Positions 8,017 to 18,100 of a DNA stretch of 64,000 bases are shown here, piece by piece; within the stretch, counting starts at the first letter, position 1; each line of letters begins with the position of its first letter. Where the stretch lies: assembly GCF_007289895.1 (NCBI RefSeq), contig NZ_CP041660.1, positions 3,286,001-3,350,000 of the forward strand. The letters are read 5' to 3'. The position numbers and the translations under genes were made by a program. The notes under the pieces were generated by a model. The model was not told where the DNA came from and did no database searches. It saw only the letters and a list, made by a program, of their open reading frames with translations. The stretch is from Catenovulum sediminis. Its GTDB lineage: Bacteria > Pseudomonadota > Gammaproteobacteria > Enterobacterales > Alteromonadaceae.

Positions 8017-9744
8017 ATGAAAAAAGAAACTTACATTAACGAATCTAACGAAGTATATGATGCAATCGTTATTGGTTCTGGTATTACCGGCGGTTGGGCT
8101 GCAAAAGAGCTCACCGAGCGTGGTTTTAAAACATTAATGATTGAACGTGGGCGGGTGGTTGAGCACCGGAAAGACTATATTGCTGAAGGAAAAGGCCCGT
8201 GGGAGTTTCCGCACAGAACTAAAGTTAATAACCTACTGGTGGAAGAACAATACAAAATACAAAGCCAATGTTATGCCTTTCATGATGGTACTAAACATTT
8301 TTTTGGCAATGATAGGGATTTACCCTATAGCACAGCAGAAGGCACCGATTTTAGCTGGATCCGGGCGAATCAGTTGGGCGGGAAATCATTGCTGTGGCAC
8401 CGGCAGTCTTACCGATTAAGTGATTATGATTTTACCGCAAACCTAAAAGACGGCATTGGTAATGATTGGCCGATCCGCTACAAAGATTTAGCGCCTTGGT
8501 ATGATTATGTCGAAAAATTTGTCGGTATTAGTGGCAATTATGACAATTTACCTCAGTTACCAAACAGCCAGTTTCAACCGCCATTTGAAATGACAAAACC
8601 GGAACAAGACTTTGTAAAAACCATGGCCGAAGTGTATCCAGATCGTCCGGCTATAATGGGACGTTGTGCACACCTTACTGCGCCGCAAAAAATTCAGGTT
8701 GAGCTTGGAAGAATGAAGTGTATGGCACGTAATGAATGCCAAAAAGGCTGTTCATTTGGCGCATACTTTTCAACGCAAAGTGCAACCTTACCGGCTGCAG
8801 CGCGTACCGGCAATTTATACATAGCGCCGAACAGTGTCGTCGAAAGCCTTATATACGATGAAAAAACCAACAAGGTTAAAGGTGTGAATGTGGTTGATAA
8901 CGACACACTCAAAACACGCGAATATTACGGCAAAATTGTATTTTTGTGCGCGTCGACATTAGCCAGTACGCAGATAATGTTGAACTCTAAATCTCGTAAA
9001 TTTCCAAATGGTATTGCAAATAGCTCAGGCGTATTGGGTCATTATTTAATGGATCATAATTATAACGCGAGAGCTTATGCAGAGATTGATGGTTATGAAG
9101 ACGAGTATTACATGGGGCGTCGGCCAACCGGAATTTATATTCCAAATTTCCGCTATGAGCCTAAACGTTATCACAAAGACTATAAACGTGGTTATGCCTT
9201 ATCAGGCGGTGCAGGCCGCAGTGACTGGCAAGGGATGGCAAAAAGCAACGGATTTGGGGTTGATTTCAAAAATAAGCTGAAACACCCGGGGAAATGGGGC
9301 ATGTCGTTGGGCGCTCAGGGCGAGATGCTGCCAAATAGAGAAAATCAAATGACATTGCATAACAGTAAAAAGGATAAGTGGGGGATACCGCAAATACACT
9401 TTAATTGTAAGTGGTCAGAAAATGAAAAGCGCATGATGGAAGATGCCGCACAAACTGCCGCACAAATGTTAGAAAAAGCAGGTTATAAGAATGTACAAAG
9501 TTCTTTCTCAGAGCGCCCGCCAGGGATTGCCATTCATGAAGTGGGTACGGCGAGAATGGGACGCGATGCAAAAGAGTCTGTTCTGAACGGTTACAACCAG
9601 TGCCATGATATTGATAATTTGTTTGTCACCGATGGTTCTGCTTTTTGTTCGTCAGCCGTAGTTAATCCGTCTTTAACCTTTATGGCGTTGACAGCCAGAG
9701 CGGTTGATTATGCAGTGAAAGAAGTTAAAGCCGGACGTTTATAA
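8017..9744 (+). CDS. GMC-family FAD-dependent sugar dehydrogenase large subunit
   Basis: A 575-residue flavoprotein. The FAD-binding motif GSGITGGWAA lies at residues 20-29, a Cys-rich segment (CMARNECQKGCSFG) lies mid-protein, and the C-terminal GMC domain has HEVGTARMG and SSAVVNPSLTFMALTAR, which supply the usual catalytic His/Asn pair. It resembles gluconate 2-dehydrogenase and glucoside 3-dehydrogenase large subunits. No signal peptide is present, so export probably depends on the Tat-bearing small subunit encoded just upstream. No cytochrome c subunit is adjacent, so its electron acceptor is unknown. Oxidation of sugars at C3 is an inference from the whole operon. Confidence 0.85.
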   Translation: MKKETYINESNEVYDAIVIGSGITGGWAAKELTERGFKTLMIERGRVVEHRKDYIAEGKGPWEFPHRTKVNNLLVEEQYKIQSQCYAFHDGTKHFFGNDRDLPYSTAEGTDFSWIRANQLGGKSLLWHRQSYRLSDYDFTANLKDGIGNDWPIRYKDLAPWYDYVEKFVGISGNYDNLPQLPNSQFQPPFEMTKPEQDFVKTMAEVYPDRPAIMGRCAHLTAPQKIQVELGRMKCMARNECQKGCSFGAYFSTQSATLPAAARTGNLYIAPNSVVESLIYDEKTNKVKGVNVVDNDTLKTREYYGKIVFLCASTLASTQIMLNSKSRKFPNGIANSSGVLGHYLMDHNYNARAYAEIDGYEDEYYMGRRPTGIYIPNFRYEPKRYHKDYKRGYALSGGAGRSDWQGMAKSNGFGVDFKNKLKHPGKWGMSLGAQGEMLPNRENQMTLHNSKKDKWGIPQIHFNCKWSENEKRMMEDAAQTAAQMLEKAGYKNVQSSFSERPPGIAIHEVGTARMGRDAKESVLNGYNQCHDIDNLFVTDGSAFCSSAVVNPSLTFMALTARAVDYAVKEVKAGRL

Positions 9745-9817
9745 ACGCTTAATCAATACAACGAATAATAAATTACACAATACACAAAATATAAAACGAA
9801 AAGAGAAACTTACTACT

Positions 9818-10687
9818 ATGAAAATATTTAATAATATTGGCTTGGTTGCCTTAATTTCAGCCAGTTTAGTGATGCTAGGCTGCACAACAAAACAACAGAA
9901 TACGAGCGAGGAAAAAATGCCAAAGATCAGTGTTCAGCTATGGTCTGTCAAAGATCAGGTTTCAGCAGACTTTAAAGGGACATTAAAAACACTGAAAAAT
10001 ATGGGATTTGATGGCGTTGAATTTGCGAGGAATTTTGGACCTTATGAACAGGATCCTAAGGGGTTGAAAACCTTTCTAGACGAAATTGGATTAGTTGCCA
10101 GTGGGGCACATGTTCCGTTTGAAGCATTAAATGAACAGAATTTTACTCGGACTGTCGCATTTTACAAAACAATAGAATGTCCGATGTTGATCATCCCCTA
10201 CGACGAGCGCGCCTTTAGTGATGATGGCATTGTTTGGGTAACAGAAGAATTAACCCGTTTATCAAACAAGCTAGCTGAACATGATATCAAGGTGGGTTAT
10301 CACAACCATGCGCAAGAGTTTAACCAGTATCAAGATTCAACTTATTGGGACTATTTAGCGCAAAATACCCCTAAATCGGTTGTCTTGCAGCAAGATGTGG
10401 GTTGGACGACCTATGCAGGATTAGATCCGGTAGAATATGTTAACAAATATCCTGGGCGTACATTGACAACACACTTTAAAGTGCGATTACCTGAAGGTAC
10501 GCAAGGCAAATCACCCATTATTGGTCAAGATACCATTGATTGGTCTGCGTTAATTGAAGCTAACGTAAAAGCAGGTGGCACCTTATGGTTTGTCGTCGAA
10601 CAAGAAGAGTACCCAAATAATATGACGCCTCTTGAAGCAGTTCAGGCTTCTAAAATGGGTTTAGATAAGTACTTAACAAATTTTTAA
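9818..10687 (+). CDS. Lipoprotein sugar isomerase/epimerase (TIM barrel)
   Basis: A 289-residue protein with a lipoprotein signal ending MLGC (Cys22; the -3 residue is Met, a mild deviation from the lipobox). It is followed by a TIM barrel of the sugar isomerase/epimerase family: ISVQLWSVKDQV, GYHNHAQEF, LQQDVGWTTYAG and FVVEQEEY contain the expected metal ligands. It is a second, unrelated-looking copy of the fold within the operon, but located at the membrane or periplasm rather than in the cytoplasm. That suits action on the product of the exported dehydrogenase. It is the last gene before a terminator at 10733. Confidence 0.84.
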   Translation: MKIFNNIGLVALISASLVMLGCTTKQQNTSEEKMPKISVQLWSVKDQVSADFKGTLKTLKNMGFDGVEFARNFGPYEQDPKGLKTFLDEIGLVASGAHVPFEALNEQNFTRTVAFYKTIECPMLIIPYDERAFSDDGIVWVTEELTRLSNKLAEHDIKVGYHNHAQEFNQYQDSTYWDYLAQNTPKSVVLQQDVGWTTYAGLDPVEYVNKYPGRTLTTHFKVRLPEGTQGKSPIIGQDTIDWSALIEANVKAGGTLWFVVEQEEYPNNMTPLEAVQASKMGLDKYLTNF

Positions 10688-10700
10688 TATATACTCCTTG

Positions 10701-10763
10701 TGACAACCATTAAGTTGTCATTGAATATAAACAAAAGCAAGCTAGATATGTCGGCTTGCTTTT
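10701..10763 (+). terminator. Rho-independent terminator of the sugar oxidation operon, preceded by a small hairpin
   Basis: A perfect 10-bp stem, AAAAGCAAGC (10733-10742) and GCTTGCTTTT (10754-10763), ends in T residues. A smaller perfect repeat, TGACAAC/GTTGTCA, lies at 10701-10707 and 10714-10720. The terminator closes the operon and overlaps the upstream part of the longest esterase frame, which argues against a start there. Confidence 0.85.
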
Positions 10764-10782
10764 GATTTTATCGGAGTTAAAA

Positions 10783-12420
10783 ATGTCACGTGTTATTCAG
10801 AGTTATCTATCTTTTTCCCCAGTAAAATTTATTTTCCTACTTTCTGGTTTTTTATTCGTAACAACATTGAGCTATAGCAATTCGCTGCACGCCAACGCAA
10901 ACGAAAACGCGATTCAAATGAAGATGCCCAGCGGGATAGTTGAAGGTGTAGAAGACTTACAAGCTCAACTATATATCTTTAAAGGTGTACCTTATGCACA
11001 GCCGCCCTTGGGAGGTCTTAGGTGGAAAGCGCCAGTTAAATTAGCGAGTTGGACGGGCATAAAAAAGACAACTCAGTTTGCTCCGCGTTGCATGCAACTG
11101 CCAATATTTGACGACATGATGTTTCGCTCTGAAAAGGTAAGTGAAGATTGTTTATACTTAAATATTTGGGCACCCGTCGATGCTACAAAAAAAGCAAGGA
11201 AGTTACCCGTGTTGGTGTACTTTCATGGCGGTGGCTTTATTGCAGGATCAGCTGATGAAGCGCGTTATGATGGCACGAGTATGGCAAAATTAGGGATGAT
11301 TGTTGTGACTGTGAATTATCGCTTAGGCGTGTTTGGTTTTTTTGCTCACCCACAATTAACACAAGAATCCCCTCACAAAGCATCAGGTAATTATGGATTT
11401 TTAGATCAAGTCGCAGCATTGCAATGGGTAAAGGATAACATAGAAGCTTTTGGTGGCGATCCACGGCATATTGTTATTGGTGGAGAGTCTGCAGGTTCAA
11501 TTTCAGTCAGTGCATTGATGGCATCACCATTAAGTAGAGATCTAATGAAAGCTGCAATTGGGCAAAGTGGTTCAATGCTTGGATTAGATTTTACCCATAG
11601 AACAAGAGAAGAAGGTGAATCAGAAGGAGAGGCGATACAGCAAGTATTAAATTTAAAAAATATTGCTCAATTGAGAAATATGGATGCACAAAGCTTATTA
11701 AAAAAAGTCTCAGATGCGCAATATGTTTGGTTCAGGCCTGTTATAGATGGATATTTTTTCCCCCAGTCTGCCGAGCATTTATACAACAGTGGCGAGTTTG
11801 CCAAAGTACCTTTGTTAACAGGCGTCAATAGCCAGGAAGATAGCTACAAAGCGATTTTAGATGAACCTCAATGGCAAAAAAATATTAATAAAAATAATTA
11901 TATAGCAGCGCTTAAAAAACATTACCCGCAAAATTGGCAAGCCATTTTAAACTTATACCCAGCAGAGAAGGCCGAGCAAATTAAAGACGCCGCACAAGAT
12001 TTGGCCAGCGATCGTTTTTTAAGTTTTAGTACTTGGCTTTGGGCTAAACAGGTGTCTAGCCATTCTCGCCGACCCGTATATTATTATTTATACGCACGCC
12101 CAAGGCCCGCTCCGTCAGTTGAGAGAGGAGCGGTACATTCGGCTGAAATTGAATATGCACTCGGTAATCTTGGACTAAACCCGACTTATCAATGGCAAGA
12201 TGACGACTATCAAACTTCAAAAGTCATGCAAAGCTATTTTGCTAATTTTATAAAAAAGCTCAGCCCTAATATGGGAAACGGAGTTGATCATAAATTGATG
12301 CTGATACCTTGGCCAAACTTTAGTAGAGGCAAGCGGCTTGTGATAAAAGCAAAGCCAGAGCTTGAATCCTTAGATCAGTATCAAGCACGATATATGCTTT
12401 TACAACGTTTAGCCCAGTAG
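10783..12420 (+). CDS. Type-B carboxylesterase, secreted
   Basis: A 545-residue alpha/beta hydrolase of the carboxylesterase/cholinesterase family. It has a signal sequence (hydrophobic residues 15-30), the oxyanion motif YFHGGGF at about 147-152, the nucleophile elbow GESAGS with Ser236, a glutamate in VNSQEDSY and a His in GAVHSAEIEYALG, plus Cys103/Cys123 of the first disulfide. I start at the ATG at 10783 with a CGGAG site six bases upstream; a longer TTG frame from 10756 lies inside the preceding terminator. Proximity to galactanase and arabinanase genes suggests it removes ester groups from a polysaccharide, but the substrate is not shown. Confidence 0.85.
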   Translation: MSRVIQSYLSFSPVKFIFLLSGFLFVTTLSYSNSLHANANENAIQMKMPSGIVEGVEDLQAQLYIFKGVPYAQPPLGGLRWKAPVKLASWTGIKKTTQFAPRCMQLPIFDDMMFRSEKVSEDCLYLNIWAPVDATKKARKLPVLVYFHGGGFIAGSADEARYDGTSMAKLGMIVVTVNYRLGVFGFFAHPQLTQESPHKASGNYGFLDQVAALQWVKDNIEAFGGDPRHIVIGGESAGSISVSALMASPLSRDLMKAAIGQSGSMLGLDFTHRTREEGESEGEAIQQVLNLKNIAQLRNMDAQSLLKKVSDAQYVWFRPVIDGYFFPQSAEHLYNSGEFAKVPLLTGVNSQEDSYKAILDEPQWQKNINKNNYIAALKKHYPQNWQAILNLYPAEKAEQIKDAAQDLASDRFLSFSTWLWAKQVSSHSRRPVYYYLYARPRPAPSVERGAVHSAEIEYALGNLGLNPTYQWQDDDYQTSKVMQSYFANFIKKLSPNMGNGVDHKLMLIPWPNFSRGKRLVIKAKPELESLDQYQARYMLLQRLAQ

Positions 12421-12454
12421 TTGATTTAATTTGTAAAATATATGTGTTAATTTG

Positions 12455-12546
12455 GGTAATCGTTTAACTAAATAAATCCATTTAAATCAATGAAATACTG
12501 TTTATTTAACTTTTTGTTGGGAAATAATGCTTGTTAAGCGTTTACC
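12455..12546 (+). promoter_or_regulatory. Two LacI-type operator-like sites upstream of the galactanase
   Basis: Two 14-bp sites sharing 11 of 14 positions, GGTAATCGTTTAAC (12455-12468) and GTTAAGCGTTTACC (12533-12546), flank the probable promoter region of the GH53 gene. A central CG with A/T-rich arms is the shape of many LacI/GalR-family operators. The core differs from the hexonate palindrome at 57151, so a different regulator, not in this window, would be expected. Confidence 0.4.
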
Positions 12547-12604
12547 TTTGTGTGTATTATTGTGTTGCGTTTATGTTAAATAAAACAACAAGGGTGATAT
12601 TTTT

Positions 12605-14035
12605 ATGAAAAAATCCAAGCTTATAACGAATACAATTGCTGGACTGCTACTGGCTGTTACACACTCTCAGGCATTTGGATTTGCTAAAGGGGCTGATGTT
12701 GGATGGCTATCTGAAATGGAATATTACGGCACGCAGTTTTACAACGATGCAGGTCAAGAACAAGACGTTATACAAATCTTAAAAGATCATGGTATGGATT
12801 CAATTCGACTGCGCGTTTGGGTAGACCCTGAAGGCGGTTGGAATGGTATTGATGATGTGATTAACAAAGCTATCCGTGCAAAAAATGCCGGCATGCGCAT
12901 TATGATCGATTTTCACTACAGCGACAGTTGGGCAGATCCAGCTAAACAATTTAAACCTGCAGCTTGGGAAACCTATGATATTAATGGCTTAATGTCGGCC
13001 GTTTGGTGGCATACCTATGATTCATTAAACGCGTTAAAAAATGCAGGTATTACCCCAGAATGGGTGCAGGTGGGTAACGAAACCAACAATGGTATGCTGT
13101 GGGATGAAGGTAAAGCAACTAACAGCATGCAAAATTTTGCGTGGCTGGTTAATAGTGGACATGACGCGGTTAAAGACGTTTTTCCGAATGCAAAAGTCAT
13201 TGTGCATTTAGCCAATTGTCACGATAGTGCAAATTTTCGATGGATGTTTGATGGTATTAACCAATATGGCGCCAAATACGATGTAATAGGGGCTTCTGCC
13301 TACCCGACCAATTCAGCGCCAACTGCTTGGCAAACGATTAACAACCAATGTTTAGACAATCTGAATGATATGGTGGCGCGTTACAATAAAGATGTGATGA
13401 TTACCGAAGTGGGCGCACCCTGGGATCACCCTGAAGCGCCAGAAATTATATCAGACATGATCAGTAAAGTTAGACAAGTTAATAATGGTCGAGGTTTGGG
13501 GATCTTTTACTGGGAACCACAAGCTTCAAATTGGAATGGCTATACATTGGGGGCATGGGATCCTAATACTGGTAAACCTACTGAAACGTTAGATGCATTT
13601 TTAGAACAAGCAAACAGTTATCCAACAACGCGTATTCAATCACGCCACAGTAATTTATGTATTGATGTATACGGCTCAGGTACGGCAAATGGAGCGGATG
13701 TGGTGCAGTGGGCATGTCATACTAATGCTAATCAGCAATGGTCTTTTGAGCCGACAGGCGATGGATATTTTCAAATTAAAGTCGCTCATAGTGGCTTATG
13801 TTTAGATGTTTTTGAACACAGTATGCTAGACGGTGGCAATATCGTGCAGTGGACTTGTTCTGCTAGTCATAACCAGCATTTTATGAAAGAAGATATGGGG
13901 GATGGCTATTATCGGTTGCGCTCAAGACTCAGCGATAAGTGTATTGATGTCAGTGCTGCTGGAACCAGCAATGGGGATTCAATGATACAGTGGTCGTGTC
14001 ACAATAATTGGAACCAACAGTGGAGAGATTATTAA
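12605..14035 (+). CDS. GH53 endo-beta-1,4-galactanase with C-terminal ricin-type CBM13
   Basis: A 476-residue secreted enzyme that cleaves beta-1,4-galactan side chains of pectin-like or arabinogalactan polymers. A signal peptide covers about residues 1-26. The GH53 TIM barrel covers about 27-338, with acid/base Glu159 in WVQVGNETNNG and nucleophile Glu268 in MITEVGAPW. Residues about 343-476 form a ricin-B/CBM13 trefoil with three repeats, each with a QxW-type motif (NQQWSF, NQHF, NQQWRDY) and paired cysteines. It stands alone between a LacI-like operator region and a terminator. Galactanase activity is the only one known in GH53, so the function is fairly secure. Confidence 0.93.
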   Translation: MKKSKLITNTIAGLLLAVTHSQAFGFAKGADVGWLSEMEYYGTQFYNDAGQEQDVIQILKDHGMDSIRLRVWVDPEGGWNGIDDVINKAIRAKNAGMRIMIDFHYSDSWADPAKQFKPAAWETYDINGLMSAVWWHTYDSLNALKNAGITPEWVQVGNETNNGMLWDEGKATNSMQNFAWLVNSGHDAVKDVFPNAKVIVHLANCHDSANFRWMFDGINQYGAKYDVIGASAYPTNSAPTAWQTINNQCLDNLNDMVARYNKDVMITEVGAPWDHPEAPEIISDMISKVRQVNNGRGLGIFYWEPQASNWNGYTLGAWDPNTGKPTETLDAFLEQANSYPTTRIQSRHSNLCIDVYGSGTANGADVVQWACHTNANQQWSFEPTGDGYFQIKVAHSGLCLDVFEHSMLDGGNIVQWTCSASHNQHFMKEDMGDGYYRLRSRLSDKCIDVSAAGTSNGDSMIQWSCHNNWNQQWRDY

Positions 14036-14086
14036 TAGATGCCGTTGAATGCATAGATTAATTATCAACTAGAGTTAAGGAAATAC

Positions 14087-14114
14087 AGAAAAGCGGCATT
14101 TATGCCGGTTTTCT
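14087..14114. terminator. Bidirectional terminator between galactanase and HD-GYP gene
   Basis: A stem AGAAAAGCGGCAT (14087-14099) and ATGCCGGTTTTCT (14102-14114) pairs at 12 of 13 positions, with A/T-rich flanks on both sides. It lies between two convergent genes and can serve both. Confidence 0.75.
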
Positions 14115-14140
14115 TGTTTTAGATATGCGAGCTTTAAAGT

Positions 14141-15142
14141 TTACTCAGTGTCTTCGCGCCAAGTTTCTTTAACTTCTAATATTTTATCCATTTCGGCCAA
14201 TAATAAATCGACTAGTTTAGGGTCAAAGTGTTTACCACTTTGTTCAATTAAAAATTGAGTCGTTTTTTCAATGCTCCAAGCCTCTTTGTAGGGGCGTTTG
14301 CAGGTCAGAGCATCAAAAACATCTGCCAATGCGACGATACGACCTTCAATTGGAATATCTTCACCCGCTAAACCATAGGGGTAACCTGTACCATCCCATT
14401 TTTCATGATGGGTGAGGGCAACTGATTTAGCTAACTTGAGTAAATCTGAGTTTGCTTCTCCTAATATAGCCGCGCCAATAATTGGGTGCTGTCGCATCCT
14501 TTCCATTTCTTCATCCGTTAAGCGCCCAGGTTTTAATAAAATGCTATCAGGGATCCCTATTTTTCCAATATCATGCATCGGAGCTGCGTGCATCAATTTA
14601 TCAGCCTGTTCGGGGGAGAAACCGTATGCCAGTGCGATAATTCGTGCGTAATGGCTCATGCGAATAACGTGCATGCCTGTTTCATTATCTTTGTATTCTG
14701 ATGCACGTCCCAGTACTTGAATAATCTGTAGTCGGGTTTGTTTTAACTCGTCAGCTTGTACCAGTGATAAATGTGTTTTTACTCGCGCCTTCACCAAGGC
14801 GGCAGAAATCGGTTTACTAATATAATCGACTGCACCAGCAGCAAATCCTGAAGCCTCATCTATTTCAGTGGATAAAGCCGACACAAAGATGACAGGAATC
14901 GCTCGAGTACTAGTATCGGCTTTTAATTTTTCACAGGCTTCAAGACCAGACATGGCTGGCATCATAATATCTAGCAAGATCAAATCTGGTTTTTCTGTTT
15001 GTGCTAAGCGTATTGCTTCTTCGCCACTTTTGGCAAAGATTAAACGATATTCATTTTGTAAAACTTGCTTTAAGACTCGTAAATTGGCCGGTTCATCATC
15101 AACTACAAGAATTTTCTGTTCGCGAGATGGCATATACGACAT
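14141..15142 (-). CDS. Response regulator with HD-GYP cyclic-di-GMP phosphodiesterase domain
   Basis: A 333-residue two-domain protein. The receiver domain (about 8-125) has phosphoacceptor Asp58 in LILLDIMMP and acidic DD at 15-16. The HD-GYP domain (about 145-330) keeps His190-Asp191 in MHDIGKIG and the signature HHEKWDGTGYP with GYP at 253-255, so it should be an active c-di-GMP hydrolase. The ATG lies 2 bases after the stop of the large hybrid kinase, so the pair is cotranscribed and the kinase probably phosphorylates this receiver. Confidence 0.93.
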   Translation of the reverse strand: MSYMPSREQKILVVDDEPANLRVLKQVLQNEYRLIFAKSGEEAIRLAQTEKPDLILLDIMMPAMSGLEACEKLKADTSTRAIPVIFVSALSTEIDEASGFAAGAVDYISKPISAALVKARVKTHLSLVQADELKQTRLQIIQVLGRASEYKDNETGMHVIRMSHYARIIALAYGFSPEQADKLMHAAPMHDIGKIGIPDSILLKPGRLTDEEMERMRQHPIIGAAILGEANSDLLKLAKSVALTHHEKWDGTGYPYGLAGEDIPIEGRIVALADVFDALTCKRPYKEAWSIEKTTQFLIEQSGKHFDPKLVDLLLAEMDKILEVKETWREDTE

Positions 15143-15144
15143 AA

Positions 15145-18100
15145 TTAAACCTCGGCAATATTTAATTTTAGTTGCGATATAATTTGCTGTGCTTTGGCAA
15201 ATTCAAATTCATTTAATGTATCAACCAAAGGTACAACTTTTTGTTCCCATTCTGTGGGGACGGCTGCGGATAATTGAGCCAATATGTCTTCATCAAATTC
15301 ATTATGTTCAACCTGCTCACTTAATTGTTCAAGCAGCTTTAAAATCACATTCGGCTCTAATGATTTTTTAATCGGGTTATTTGGGTTCTGGGTTGAAAAG
15401 TATAAATCCAGCGCTTGTTTTAACTGATTAAACTGTAATTGAATGTCCGTATATAAAGAATTGAGTGTTAAGAACGACTCGTTTTGAATGTTTTCTTCTA
15501 GTTGCTTAAATAATCCGAAGAGCTTAGTTAGTGCTAGATTTCCAGACAAACCTTTAATGCTGTGAATATAATTTTGCGCATCGGGACTTCTAACTGTTTC
15601 TGCATTGTAAGTAAGGTGTTTAACTTTTTCACAATGCGTCTGATAAAAAAGATTAAGCTCTTTCATATACAAACGCTTTGATCCCCATAGTTCGATGCCT
15701 TTATTGGCGTCGAAGCAGTCAAAACCTTCAATTTCATTATTTTGTATCGTAAATGCATCATTAGAAGCTTCTTTAGACGCTTCATTAGAAGTATTATTAG
15801 ATTCAAGGTTTAACTGTAAAACACGTGCAATTTCTTGCGATAGTTGTATATAGTCAACTGGCTTATAGGCGAAACCGTCCACACCTGCTGCGGTGGCTGC
15901 TACTCTGTCTTGTTCTAATGTACTGGCCGTTAGCATTATAATTGGGACCTTTTTCAACTGCAGTTCTGATTCTAATTGCCTTCTTTGCAGCGCAGCATTG
16001 ATGCCATCTAATACAGGCATTTGTATGTCCATTAAGACAAGGTCTATATTTGACGCTTTGTTTAAGCGTGTTAGTGCCTGTTCTCCATCGCGAGCGGTCA
16101 TGACTTTGTGTCCACGATTTGACAGCAGTGTTGTGAGTAAATCAATGTTCTGTTGAATATCATCCACCACTAAAATTGAAAGCGGTGGTAATACTGCATA
16201 CGAGCCTTTTGAAGGTTTTGTGTGTTTATTTTGCGCGGATTGAAGTGGTAGGTGAATGGTAAATTGACTGCCCTCGCCCAACTGGCTATTGACATGAATT
16301 GTGCCACCCATTAATTCTACAAGTTGCTTGCTAATCGTTGTCCCTAAACCTGTACCACCAAATTTACGGCTGACCGATGCATCTGCTTGGGTAAACGCAT
16401 CAAATATGACCTTTAATTGTTCCGGCGTCATACCAATGCCAGTGTCTGATACGACTATGTCAATGTGACCATTGTTGGATTCACTGACCTTAACCGTTAC
16501 TTGTCCGGCAGGGGTGAATTTAATTGCATTACTAACAAGATTTGTTAAAACCTGTCTTATTCTATGCGGGTCACCAAGATAATAGGGTTTAATCGACGGA
16601 GAAATTTCTGTATTGAGTACAATGTTTTTCTTTTTGGCTTCTAACCACAAAGTGGAGACAACCATGTCAATTTCTTCAATCAGAGAAAAATCGACGAGTT
16701 CTAAATCAAATCGGCCTTTTTCCAGTTTTGCACTATCTAGCACATCGTTTAGAAGGTGCAACAATGACTTGGCTGAATTATGGATGGTTCTAAGTTGTTC
16801 GCTTTGCTCTTTTTGTAATGGGCTGTCTAATAAAATATCGGCAAAACCAATGATTGCATTCATTGGGGTTCTGATTTCGTGGCTCATATTGGCTAAGAAT
16901 GCACTGCGGCTTGCAGCGGCTTGTTCAGCAACTTCTTTGGCTTGTCTTAGTTCTTTCTCAATATCTTTTCGTTCTGTTATGTCCATGATAAAACCATCTA
17001 ACCAGGTGGTTTTATGCTCTTTTTCGATGAAGTTTCCATGTTCTAACATCCATCGTACATCACCCGATTTAGTGATAATGCGGTATTCAGCACAATACCC
17101 ACCTTTAGAGCCGACCATTTGAGCAAGCGGCTCGCTATCATCTGGATGATATAAATCAGCAAAGGAGCGTTTAGGGTTCGGTAATACAAAGTCACTGGCC
17201 GGGTAGCCGGTGATTTCTTCAACCGCGTCACTGATATAGAGCATTGCCCAATCAGATTGATCTAAACACCGAAAAGCGATACCCGGAATATTACTGATTA
17301 ATGAGCGGAATCTTTCTTCGTTAAATCTGAGCTCGCTTTCCATTTTTAGACGCTCGGTGAGGTCTGATACATAGGCTATGTAATAAATTTCGTTTTCAAC
17401 TTCACATTTGCCAACCGCTAGGCGTACGTCTATCTGCTCGCCTGCTTTATTCAGCACTTTCACTTCACGGCTTTTGCCAATAAAAATGTTCGTTTTGCTG
17501 TTAATTTGTTCTGCAAATTCTTGTTTCAATTTGGTTGGTAATACGGCTACGATAGACTTGCCGAGTAAGTCGGCTGGGGTCCAACCAAACACATTCTCTA
17601 CCGCTTTATTGATGTGAACTACGTTGCCGAATGTATCCAGAATTAACATGCTATCCAATGCTGTATCCATCATAGAGCGCATGCGGGCTTCATTCACTTT
17701 TGCCTGATGTGATAGTTGCTTATATTTGATAATGTAATTTATAGCTATTATTAAGCTGGTAATGGTGAATGTCGCTATAGTGACCGCAATCGCTAAATAA
17801 GTCGAAATACTAGAGGTTTGGTTGGACAGCTCCATACCTTCGGGTAATACAAACCTGGCCGCCGATATGCCTGTATAATGCATTCCAGCTATGGCGGCGC
17901 CCATTATGATGCTGGCAATGCAGTTTCGCTGTAAGACCGAAAAATTTAAATGGGTATTATTTCTAAGCCCAAAGCCGACCCATAACGCCAACACCGCAAG
18001 CACAACTGCAACTATGATCGACAGTAAAAATGTAGGTAGGTGATATCTCAGCAGTGGTGCCATTTCCATTGCAGCCATACCAATATAATGCATAGCTCCG

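Noticed and set aside
10756-10782. TTG start extending the carboxylesterase by nine codons
   Set aside because: It lies within the 3' arm of the preceding terminator and has no ribosome site, while ATG 10783 has CGGAG six bases upstream.
12455-12546. Idea that the GH53 sites belong to the hexonate regulon
   Set aside because: The core (ATCGTT / AGCGTT) differs from the CACCGGTG core of the palindromes at 57151 and 60117.
16613-17122. 169-codon plus-strand frame opposite the hybrid kinase
   Set aside because: It is antisense to the kinase and PAS domains, with Ser/Cys/Phe-rich low-complexity translation.
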